The notes under the pieces: generated by a model
Database searches by the model: none
The model's input: the letters and a program-made list of their open reading frames with translations, nothing else
Told to the model about the DNA's origin: nothing
Assembly (NCBI GenBank): GCA_964526665.1
Contig: CAZGJL010000009.1
Location: 1-33,141, forward strand
Origin: M50B91 sp964526665
GTDB taxonomy: Bacteria; Patescibacteriota; Gracilibacteria; UBA4473
DNA: 33,141 bases
Direction of reading: 5' to 3'
Shown here: piece after piece, positions 1-6,756 of the stretch
Numbering within the stretch: the first letter of the stretch is position 1
Layout: each line of letters starts with the position of its first letter
Position numbers and translations under genes: made by a program

Positions 1-1
1 T

Positions 2-679
2 ATTTGTCCGATGGGACTTTTGGAGCGAGCTCATTCTTTTAAAGACAAAAAGGCAAAGGGATTGGAAGCAAATGCTGGATTATTTACCTATCCCATGCTG
101 ATGGCAGCGGATATTTTACTCTATTCTGCAAATAAAGTTCCTGTAGGAAAAGATCAGAAACAACACGTAGAAATGGCCCGTGATATCGCGCAGAAATTCA
201 ATCATCAGTTCGGAGAAATCTTTACTCTTCCAGAGCCAATGATTGCCGAAAATGTACAAACAATTCCCGGACTGGATGGTCAAAAAATGTCAAAGTCATA
301 TGGAAATACTATTTCGATTTTTGAAGGAGAAAAAAAGTTAAAAAAACAAATTAATTCAATAAAAACGGCTTCAGTTGAGATGGGAGATCCTATTAATCCA
401 GAAACATGTCCGGTGTTTTCGTTTCACAAACTATTTGAAACACCAAATTTAGAAGATTTAACTGCAAAATATAAAGCAGGAAAAATAGGGTTTGGGGAAT
501 CAAAAAAACTATTATTTGAGAGAGTATGGGAATACTTTCGTTTAGCGAGAGAGCGTCGCACAGAGTTGGAGCAGAATCTTGATACGGTTGAAAAAATAAT
601 GCAAGAGGGTGCTATGAGAGCAAATGTTATTGCTTCAGGGAAATTAGAGGAAATACGAAAGGTTATTGGGATACGATAG
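2..679 (+). CDS. trpS: Tryptophanyl-tRNA synthetase, 3' part (5' end outside window)
   Basis: Class I aminoacyl-tRNA synthetase that charges tRNA-Trp in the cytoplasm. The frame is already open at the window edge, so only the C-terminal ~225 residues are present; the ATG at position 11 is internal. Seen directly: the LERAHSFKDK stretch, the LMAADILLYSANKVPVG segment followed by DQKQHVEMARDIA (tryptophan-pocket region typical of TrpRS), and the KMSKS signature in GQKMSKSYGN about 93 residues in, which stabilises the ATP transition state. The rest is the helical anticodon-recognition end. The stop is TAG at 677-679. The gene is followed by a repeat-rich spacer without a clear intrinsic terminator. 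Identification is firm; only the start lies elsewhere. Confidence 0.96.
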   Translation: MCPMGLLERAHSFKDKKAKGLEANAGLFTYPMLMAADILLYSANKVPVGKDQKQHVEMARDIAQKFNHQFGEIFTLPEPMIAENVQTIPGLDGQKMSKSYGNTISIFEGEKKLKKQINSIKTASVEMGDPINPETCPVFSFHKLFETPNLEDLTAKYKAGKIGFGESKKLLFERVWEYFRLARERRTELEQNLDTVEKIMQEGAMRANVIASGKLEEIRKVIGIR

Positions 680-684
680 GTAAA

Positions 685-723
685 GCTACAATTTTCAAAC
701 TACAAACTACAATTTACAAATAA
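685..723. repeat. CTACAAA-type heptad repeat, copy 1
   Basis: A run of degenerate 7-nt units of the form CTACAAA / CTACAAT / TTACAAA, ending in AAATAAGG, directly after the trpS stop. Closely similar runs occur at 8880-8918 and at 28145-28190; the last is inside a coding sequence. The shared unit and the shared AAATAA(A)nGG end suggest one repeat family rather than chance low complexity. Confidence 0.6.
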
Positions 724-739
724 GGAACTATTTTAAGTT

Positions 740-762
740 CCCCCTCTTAGTGTAAGAGGGGG
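740..762. repeat. Perfect 10-bp palindromic hairpin, REP-like
   Basis: CCCCCTCTTA (740-749), loop GTG, TAAGAGGGGG (753-762) form a perfect 10-bp stem. It is followed by CTAGGGGG rather than a T-run, so it is a poor intrinsic terminator. Its form (C-rich arm, G-rich arm, then TAGGGGG) resembles the dispersed REP-like palindromes of many bacterial genomes. It may still help end or stabilise trpS mRNA. Confidence 0.6.
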
Positions 763-828
763 CTAGGGGGCGTTATGTTCAAAAGATGTATTCCACCAGT
801 TTTCTGTGCATAGAGCAAGCCAAGTGCA

Positions 829-857
829 TTGAAAAAAGGCGTTAAATCAGGTATACT
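829..857 (+). promoter_or_regulatory. Sigma-70-type promoter of the sortase gene
   Basis: TTGAAA (829-834), 17-nt spacer, TATACT (852-857). Transcription would start near 864, giving a leader of about 15 nt before the ATG at 879, with no Shine-Dalgarno sequence. Confidence 0.7.
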
Positions 858-878
858 GTCCTGAATTTTTCGTAAAAC

Positions 879-1766
879 ATGACACATCAACTAAAAATAT
901 CGTTTGGAACAAAGGAACCAGAACAACGTTCTGAAACACAACTTTCTTTTTCTGATTACTGGGAGCATGTGCACTCGCCAGATGAGCGAGAAATCTTGAC
1001 GGAGCCAACAATTGCTCCACCAGAAAAAACATCTCCATTTAATTTCAAACTTCGTCGCAGACGTCCTCTTTGGAAGGATGTTGCTGCATTTGGAGCGACA
1101 TCACTTGTCTTATGGGGAGTGTCACATGTAGCTTTGAATTTTTCAGCATTTGCAGAAATTACAGAATATAAAGCAAAAACCCTTACCGCATCGGTTGTGG
1201 AACTTTTTGAGGAAGAAAAAGAGAATCCTTTGGTACTGGAAGCAAAAGGGGTTACAAGAGTTAAAAAAACAAAGAAAACACATGTAGCGGAAGTTTTTGC
1301 GAGTTGGGATGTTCATCCATCAGATAATCGTTTGGTTATTCCACGAATTGAGAAAAATGTTCCACTTGTTACGGTCCCAACACACAGGAATTGGAAACAG
1401 TTGGAGACAAATATTCAAAAAGGATTGCAGGGCGGAGTGGTCATTCATCCAGTTTCACATTCTCCAGAAAGCATGGGGAATTTCTTCCTAACAGGACATT
1501 CTTCGTATTATGCGTGGGACAAAGGGCGTTACAAAGATGTTTTCGCATTACTCCATGAAGTTCAGGAAGGGGATATTGCGGAGGTCTACTGGAACGGGAA
1601 GAAATACGTGTATGAATTAACACAGACAAAAGTTATCCCACCAACAGAGACTTCGGTTTTGAAACAGCCGAATGATCGCCGAATTATTACATTGATGACG
1701 TGTACTCCAGTGGGAACCAATAAAAATCGATTGATTTGGACAGGGAATTTAATTCGGATTGAGTAG
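879..1766 (+). CDS. Sortase, single-pass membrane transpeptidase
   Basis: A 295-residue sortase, the cysteine transpeptidase that links or trims sorting-signal proteins at the outer face of the membrane. The catalytic triad is visible: His207 in LTGHSS, Cys275 in TLMTCTP and Arg284 in NKNRLIW. An N-terminal cytoplasmic tail of about 65 mostly polar residues precedes one membrane segment (about 69-92), then a linker and the C-terminal beta-barrel. The TLxTC context suits the class D/E-like sortases common in Gram-positive and candidate-phyla bacteria; the exact class is not certain. No LPxTG-type substrate or second sortase lies nearby, so it probably serves substrates encoded elsewhere. The start is fixed by the promoter just upstream. 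Confidence 0.92.
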   Translation: MTHQLKISFGTKEPEQRSETQLSFSDYWEHVHSPDEREILTEPTIAPPEKTSPFNFKLRRRRPLWKDVAAFGATSLVLWGVSHVALNFSAFAEITEYKAKTLTASVVELFEEEKENPLVLEAKGVTRVKKTKKTHVAEVFASWDVHPSDNRLVIPRIEKNVPLVTVPTHRNWKQLETNIQKGLQGGVVIHPVSHSPESMGNFFLTGHSSYYAWDKGRYKDVFALLHEVQEGDIAEVYWNGKKYVYELTQTKVIPPTETSVLKQPNDRRIITLMTCTPVGTNKNRLIWTGNLIRIE

Positions 1767-1796
1767 ACTTCTGACGAATCTTGAAAAGGCAACTTA

Positions 1797-1825
1797 TTGA
1801 CTTTTATTGATGAGTATTCTTTAAT
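1797..1825 (+). promoter_or_regulatory. Promoter of the small gene at 1850
   Basis: TTGACT (1797-1802), 17-nt spacer, TTTAAT (1820-1825). The predicted start near 1832 leaves a leader of about 18 nt before the ATG at 1850. Confidence 0.6.
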
Positions 1826-1849
1826 GTCCTTGATTTTAACTTTTTTAAA

Positions 1850-2074
1850 ATGAATACGAACGTACCAGATAATTTTGAAGAACTTGGTTGGAAGATAAAA
1901 CCTGCTGGAGTTCAAGAGGGAGGGGTTCCAGAAGAGGAATTATTGCAAGGAAAAGTTGATGAACAAAAATGGAAAGCAATTAATAGTGAAACTGGAAAGA
2001 TAGCGTCAACATCTACAAAAGATATAAAAATAATTTTAGAAGAAGGTTGTGGCGGAATGGATATTGCAGCTTAA
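1850..2074 (+). CDS. Small acidic hypothetical protein, 74 aa
   Basis: Not recognised. A 74-residue soluble protein rich in Glu, Gly and Lys (PEEELLQGKVDEQKWK near residues 27-42) with one Cys near the C-terminus (EEGCGGMD) and no membrane segment or signal peptide. A well-placed promoter just upstream, and a stop (2072-2074) that abuts the stop of the convergent helicase gene with no gap, support its being a real gene. Function unknown. Confidence 0.6.
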   Translation: MNTNVPDNFEELGWKIKPAGVQEGGVPEEELLQGKVDEQKWKAINSETGKIASTSTKDIKIILEEGCGGMDIAA

Positions 2075-4999
2075 TTATTTCCCAAAATTCTGCCAGAACT
2101 CAATATCGGCATCGCCAGTTGGATTTTTTATAAGTGGGAATTCTAAGTTCATAACTTTGGCATGTGCTTCTTTTAACTCGGTCAAAACTTCTTGTCGATC
2201 ACTATCTGAGACCTGAAGTGATTTTGTTTCAAGATTTCCTTTTTCATTTGGAGTGAGGAATTCTAATTCACAACTATTAACTTTCCATGGAGCACCAGCG
2301 GATTTTGCCAATAAATCATAAAACACAAGTTGTCGCCAAAAACGTTCTCCATGCTTGATGGGTTTTGGTTTCCCTGATTTGTAGTCAACGATGCGAACGG
2401 AAGTTTTTCCTGCATCTTGGTACACGATTTTATCAACTTTTCCCGTAAGCTTTATCCCGTCTATTTCAGGACTATATGTACCAAAACCGACCTCGGTTTT
2501 TACATTTTCGGCAGTCCATGTGGTAGATTTTTCTTCAAAATTTTTCTTCAAAATTTCGCTTCCTCGTTCTTTCAGTCGCTCAAAATCACTATGGGTTACA
2601 TTTTGTCCACGGAGTGCTTTTTCAAAATATTGTTGCAAGACTGCTTCAGAGATATTACTGCGGAGAGTTTTTTCTAATGCCTCATGTAGGGCAACTCCGA
2701 GAGCTAATTGTGGTTCGGGGCGAGGGTTTCTCGGGAATCTGTATAATTGTTGAAACAAAAATCGGCGAGGGCAATCAAGATAATTTTGTAAAGCAGTAGC
2801 GGACCATCGGAAAGAGTTAATTCGTTTTTGTAAGATATGTTTTTCGTCAGTTGTGAGATGAAGTTCTTTTCCTGCTTGTAGTAATGTTGGTAATAATTCT
2901 TGAGCGCGCTCTTCAATAGGATCGGCCTCTAAGTCAGTACATAATGCGTCAGGGATTTCATGCCAAAATAATGACGGATTTTTATCACGTCCTTGATTAT
3001 CTGTAGCAGAGTAGGAGAGAAAGAGTTTCTTTCTTGCTCGAGTGAGTGCAACGAAAAACAAACGTCGTTCTTCAGCATTTTCATCAAAATCAGTATCTTT
3101 AAATATATGTGGAATCGGAACGCTAGAAGATTTTGATCGCGTGTTTCCCCAGACAGTATCAACTAATCCAGGAACAAACACAGCATCAAATTCACGTCCT
3201 TTGGCCCCATGAGCTGTTAATAAATGAACGCTTCTTTTATCAGAGGGAAGTATGTCTGGGCGTACTTGTATATTGAAGTGATGTATTAATTCAATTCGTT
3301 CTAATAATTCATTAAGCGTTTCACAGTGTTGTTTGCCGATCCAATTTGTGAATTTTCGTACAGCAGAGAGAGAATCGGTTTTTTCTTCTTTGACTAACCA
3401 ATCAAGAAGACCAGAAGAGTAGAGAAGCTTCTCGGTCAAGACTTCAGGGCGACAGTGCCAAAATTGCTTTCGTGAGGTTGTGAGCCAGGTGAGGAATTTG
3501 GTTGTTGAACCCGGGTTCGAACCCGGGTTTAATAATTGCTCGATAACCCGTTCTCCCCGTTGTCGCTTCATAGAAAATTTTAAAAGCTCTTCTGCAGGAA
3601 TATCCCAATAGGGAGCGTGTAATACTTCCCAAATAAGATTGTCCATTTCTGGAGCCATAAAAATTCGTAAGAGTAAAATGATTTGACGAACGTATTCATC
3701 ATCAAAAATATTTCCTCGGATACTTGCGGCCACAGGGATTCCAAATTGAGGCAAAATGAGAGACAGTGCCGCGATTTCACTATTTTTTCTTACAAGTATA
3801 GCAATTTCATTTGCAGGGATTCCATTTTTTATTTCTGTTCGAATTTGATCAACGAGATGTGTTTGTTCTGCACTGATAGAACCAACTATTGCGCGTGTAA
3901 TGTTTTCACAAAATTTATGATTTATTCCTTCAGCAACGAGTGTTCGGCTTTCATTAGCACGATCAGTATTATTTTGAATTGAAGTAAAGGCGGCATCGAG
4001 AATTTTTTGACCAGAACGATAGTTTTGTTCAAGAGAAATTTCTGTATAGGTAGAAAACCTTCTGCGGAATTCGTGAATGTTTTCCGTGCTTGCTCCTTGG
4101 AATCGGTAAATAGACTGATCATCGTCTCCCACAGCAAAAATATTCGGTTGTTCGTAGTCTACGAGAGCCCATACAATCTCATTTTGCGCATTATTTGTAT
4201 CTTGATATTCATCAACCAAAACCCATTGATATTTTTCTTGTAAATCAAATTTTAGGTTTTCATCTTTTTCGAGGGCTTCGGTTACCCAATTAATTAAATC
4301 ATCAAAATCATATCCGCCGCGTTGTGATAATTTTTCTTCATATACTTCCCATAATTGTGAAAATTCTTCCATTCGCGCCATTCGGTTTTCCAATTTTTCT
4401 CGTTCGGCAGGTTTTTCATCTCCGACATTGAAATCTATATACTTTCGCTGATAATAATTTTTTTCATTTGCTTCCCAAAGAGTTCGTTCTTGAGGAATTA
4501 ATTCACGGAGCTGAGTAGGGGAGACGTGTTCGCGTTTCAAGCTAGAAATAGCAGAAATAACGTCGTATTTGTTCACTAACTCATCATAAATAGGTCTGAA
4601 ATATTTCCAGTGTTTTGTTTTAATAGCGTCATTGTAAGCGAGAGCTTTCATCAAATCATCAGAGAGTTCTCGTCCAGATTTTTTTTCTTCGAATTTCAAT
4701 GGATATTCATTCATAACCATTTCTGCAAACCCATGAAAGGTGCAGATGGTAACTTTGTGTGCTTCTTTTCCAATTTTGTTAAATAATCGTTCTCTCATCT
4801 CGACAGCGGCAGCATTGGTAAAGGTAAGACAAAGAATATTTTCAGCTTTTGCATCAGTTTTTTCTAAAATATGTCCGATACGTGCCGTGAGCAGATGAGT
4901 CTTCCCCGTTCCGGGCCCAGCAAGCACAAGTACAGGCCCGTAGACCGTTTCTACGGCTTTTCGTTGTGCTTCATTCAATTCTGCAAGGAAATCTATCAT
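2075..4999 (-). CDS. UvrD/PcrA-type helicase fused to a RecB-family nuclease
   Basis: A 974-residue superfamily 1A DNA helicase with a C-terminal PD-(D/E)XK nuclease, likely acting in double-strand end processing or repair in the manner of AddAB/AdnAB. Helicase motifs in order: Walker A GPGTGKT (28-34), DEYQDT (motif II, ~262), GDDDQSIYRFQGA (III), QNYRS (IV), TAHGAKGREFDAVF (V) and LFFVALTRARKKL (VI). The nuclease module follows: an SATALQNYLDCPRRF entry motif, GVALHEALE, then DYKSGK (~873) with the metal-binding Asp and catalytic Lys. An in-frame ATG 28 codons upstream (5083) is less likely, because a promoter ends 7 nt before 4999. A 22-bp palindrome sits in the coding sequence at about residue 494. 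Confidence 0.93.
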   Translation of the reverse strand: MIDFLAELNEAQRKAVETVYGPVLVLAGPGTGKTHLLTARIGHILEKTDAKAENILCLTFTNAAAVEMRERLFNKIGKEAHKVTICTFHGFAEMVMNEYPLKFEEKKSGRELSDDLMKALAYNDAIKTKHWKYFRPIYDELVNKYDVISAISSLKREHVSPTQLRELIPQERTLWEANEKNYYQRKYIDFNVGDEKPAEREKLENRMARMEEFSQLWEVYEEKLSQRGGYDFDDLINWVTEALEKDENLKFDLQEKYQWVLVDEYQDTNNAQNEIVWALVDYEQPNIFAVGDDDQSIYRFQGASTENIHEFRRRFSTYTEISLEQNYRSGQKILDAAFTSIQNNTDRANESRTLVAEGINHKFCENITRAIVGSISAEQTHLVDQIRTEIKNGIPANEIAILVRKNSEIAALSLILPQFGIPVAASIRGNIFDDEYVRQIILLLRIFMAPEMDNLIWEVLHAPYWDIPAEELLKFSMKRQRGERVIEQLLNPGSNPGSTTKFLTWLTTSRKQFWHCRPEVLTEKLLYSSGLLDWLVKEEKTDSLSAVRKFTNWIGKQHCETLNELLERIELIHHFNIQVRPDILPSDKRSVHLLTAHGAKGREFDAVFVPGLVDTVWGNTRSKSSSVPIPHIFKDTDFDENAEERRLFFVALTRARKKLFLSYSATDNQGRDKNPSLFWHEIPDALCTDLEADPIEERAQELLPTLLQAGKELHLTTDEKHILQKRINSFRWSATALQNYLDCPRRFLFQQLYRFPRNPRPEPQLALGVALHEALEKTLRSNISEAVLQQYFEKALRGQNVTHSDFERLKERGSEILKKNFEEKSTTWTAENVKTEVGFGTYSPEIDGIKLTGKVDKIVYQDAGKTSVRIVDYKSGKPKPIKHGERFWRQLVFYDLLAKSAGAPWKVNSCELEFLTPNEKGNLETKSLQVSDSDRQEVLTELKEAHAKVMNLEFPLIKNPTGDADIEFWQNFGK
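3508..3529. repeat. Perfect 22-bp palindrome inside the helicase gene
   Basis: AACCCGGGTTC (3508-3518) followed immediately by its exact reverse complement GAACCCGGGTT (3519-3529). On the coding strand it yields the repeat NPGSNPGS between helicase motifs, in a low-conservation linker. The core GGGTTCGAACCC also resembles a tRNA T-arm. Seen directly; its origin is inference. Confidence 0.85.
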
Positions 5000-5006
5000 C
5001 GGGGAA

Positions 5007-5035
5007 AGTGTAACTGTTTTGCGTAAAATTTGAAA
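5007..5035 (-). promoter_or_regulatory. Promoter of the helicase-nuclease gene (leaderless)
   Basis: On the minus strand: TTTCAA (complement of 5030-5035), 17-nt spacer, TACACT (complement of 5007-5012). Only 7 nt separate the -10 box from the ATG at 4999, so transcription should begin at or next to the start codon. It is interlocked with the divergent MATE promoter. Confidence 0.55.
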
Positions 5036-5046
5036 ATCTCTACACT
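5018..5046 (+). promoter_or_regulatory. Promoter of the MATE gene (leaderless)
   Basis: Weak -35 TTTGCG (5018-5023), 17-nt spacer, -10 TACACT (5041-5046), the same -10 as the divergent promoter. Six nt separate the -10 box from the ATG at 5053. Confidence 0.5.
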
Positions 5047-5052
5047 CCGCCC

Positions 5053-6402
5053 ATGCTAGAAAAAACAGCTTTTTTGGGCACACAAGGGATTCGGAAGTTA
5101 CTCTTCCGCATGTCTGCGCCAGCTATCATTGGAATGCTGGTTATCGCTTTGTACAACGTTGTAGATACGATTTTTATTGGACAAGCAGTAGGAACTCTCG
5201 GGATTGCAGCAGTATCTGTTTCCTTTCCATTGCAAACAATGTTTTTTGCGATAGCTCTTTCTATTGGAGTAGGGGCAGCTTCTGAAGTATCACGGAATAT
5301 AGGATCCAATAAACAAAAAGAAGCAGAACGCATTCTCGGAGTGGCAATGTGGCTTGTTTTGGTAGGAAGTGGAGTTCTTCTCCTTGGTGGATTATTCCTC
5401 TTAGAACCGATTCTCAGAGCTTCTGGAGGGAACACAGAAGTGATGTCTCTGGCGAGTGAATATACGCGTGTTATTTTATACGGAGCTCCATTTTTGGTCG
5501 CATCAATAGTCGGAAATAGTCTCGTTCGATCAGAAGGAAATGCGAAATTGGCAATGATGGTTATGGTGGTCGGAGGTTTAACGAATTTATGTCTTGATTG
5601 GCTCTTTTTATTCCCCCTCAATATGGGAATTGCGGGTGCGGCGTGGGCAACTTCTATTGCTCATGTTGCTTCTTTTTCTCTCTTAATTCCATATTTTTTC
5701 TTGGGAAAAAGTGCGGTGCCTCTTTTGTTGAAGAATATCCAGTGGCATTGGGAAAGTGTAAAAAAAATAATGACCGTTGGTTCGGCATCATTTATGAGAG
5801 AAATGTCGTTTGTTATTGAGATGGGAGTACTGAACCACGTTTTAGTTGCCCTTAGTGGAAATGTAGCCATTGCGGCATTTGGAATCATTATGCGTATTGC
5901 AATGGTGGTCTTGATGCCTATTTTTGGAATTGTTCAAGGATTACAGCCCATTGCGGGATACAATTTTGGAGCAAAGAATTTTGAGCGAGTGCGTTTGGTG
6001 TTTTGGCGAGCTTCTACGTGGGCGACGAGCATTGCTGTTATGGCATTTGTTATTCTCTTTTTCTTTCCCGAGCCATTTGTGCGCCTTTTTACGCATGACA
6101 GTGAACTGATTTCTATTTCGATGGAAGGACTTCGTTGGATGGTATTGGGATTTGCTTTTGTAGGAATTCAGACTATTGGTGGGGGATTGTATCAATCGCT
6201 TGGATTTGGAAAACAATCACTGATTTTGTCTCTCTTGCGGCAGGTAATATTTCTCATTCCATTGGTCTTATTATTGTCTCATTTCTTTGGAATAAGAGGG
6301 GTTTGGTGGTCTTTTCCTATTGCGGAAATATCTGCGGCTCTTGTGACAGTACTTATGCTATGGTTTGATCGAAAAAAGCTGGCATTAGTGAAATGCTCGT
6401 AA
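5053..6402 (+). CDS. MATE-family multidrug/toxin exporter
   Basis: A 449-residue polytopic inner-membrane protein with about 12 hydrophobic helices in two homologous halves, as expected for MATE antiporters (NorM/DinF/MepA type), which expel cationic compounds against a Na+ or H+ gradient. Diagnostic stretches are the N-terminal LLFRMSAPAIIGMLVIALYN, then VDTIFIGQAVGTLGIAAVSVSFP, and in the second half QGLQPIAGYNFGAKNFERV. Length is typical. The ATG at 5053 follows the -10 box by 6 nt. It is divergent from the helicase gene with a shared 53-bp spacer and is followed by the tRNA pair. The substrate cannot be read from sequence. Confidence 0.92.
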   Translation: MLEKTAFLGTQGIRKLLFRMSAPAIIGMLVIALYNVVDTIFIGQAVGTLGIAAVSVSFPLQTMFFAIALSIGVGAASEVSRNIGSNKQKEAERILGVAMWLVLVGSGVLLLGGLFLLEPILRASGGNTEVMSLASEYTRVILYGAPFLVASIVGNSLVRSEGNAKLAMMVMVVGGLTNLCLDWLFLFPLNMGIAGAAWATSIAHVASFSLLIPYFFLGKSAVPLLLKNIQWHWESVKKIMTVGSASFMREMSFVIEMGVLNHVLVALSGNVAIAAFGIIMRIAMVVLMPIFGIVQGLQPIAGYNFGAKNFERVRLVFWRASTWATSIAVMAFVILFFFPEPFVRLFTHDSELISISMEGLRWMVLGFAFVGIQTIGGGLYQSLGFGKQSLILSLLRQVIFLIPLVLLLSHFFGIRGVWWSFPIAEISAALVTVLMLWFDRKKLALVKCS

Positions 6403-6407
6403 AAAAG

Positions 6408-6435
6408 TTGCGTCTAGAAAGAGTTTGAGTAAACT
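6408..6435 (+). promoter_or_regulatory. Promoter of tRNA-Ser
   Basis: TTGCGT (6408-6413), 16-nt spacer, TAAACT (6430-6435), starting directly after the MATE stop. The predicted start near 6442 is about 10 nt before the mature tRNA 5' end. Confidence 0.5.
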
Positions 6436-6452
6436 TCGGTCGCTCATACCGC

Positions 6453-6542
<90 letters not shown>

Positions 6543-6555
6543 GAGCAGAAAACTC

Positions 6556-6583
6556 TTGCATACAAAAAATATTTTTGTATCAT
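6556..6583 (+). promoter_or_regulatory. Possible promoter of tRNA-Val, overlapping a hairpin
   Basis: TTGCAT (6556-6561), 16-nt spacer, TATCAT (6578-6583); the start near 6590 is about 9 nt before tRNA-Val. The same stretch contains a perfect AT-only inverted repeat, ATACAAAAA (6560-6568) and TTTTTGTAT (6572-6580), which could instead mark the 3' end of tRNA-Ser or a processing site. Confidence 0.45.
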
Positions 6584-6598
6584 CCCCAAGCAAAATTT

Positions 6599-6675
6599 GG
6601 GCGATTAGCTCAGCTGGCTAGAGCGTCTCGCTTACACCGAGGATGTCACAGGTTCGAATCCTGTATCGCCCACCA
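6599..6675 (+). tRNA. tRNA-Val (anticodon UAC)
   Basis: The acceptor stem GGGCGAT (6599-6605) pairs with ATCGCCC (6665-6671), A is the discriminator and CCA is encoded (6673-6675). The D-arm TAGCTCAGCTGGCTAGAGC and T-arm CAGGTTCGAATCCTG are canonical. The anticodon stem CTCG/CGAG encloses the loop CTTACAC, giving anticodon TAC. Confidence 0.97.
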
Positions 6676-6688
6676 TATTTTGCAAGAT

Positions 6689-6713
6689 AAAATGACTATG
6701 TGGTCATTTTTTT
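6689..6713 (+). terminator. Intrinsic terminator after tRNA-Val
   Basis: AAAATGAC (6689-6696), loop TATGTG, GTCATTTT (6703-6710) and a continuing T-run to 6713. The perfect 8-bp stem with A-run and T-run may act in both directions, so it could also stop transcription of the convergent VirB4-like gene. Confidence 0.75.
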
Positions 6714-6756
6714 GTACTCAAAAATCAAAAAATATTTAAATTAAAACATTGATTCC

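Noticed and set aside
5040..5621. Long open frame (193 codons) on the minus strand opposite the MATE gene
   Set aside because: Composition is that of an antisense shadow (Pro, Thr, Arg, Ser rich), it begins inside MATE and crosses the divergent promoters, and MATE is a clear family member.
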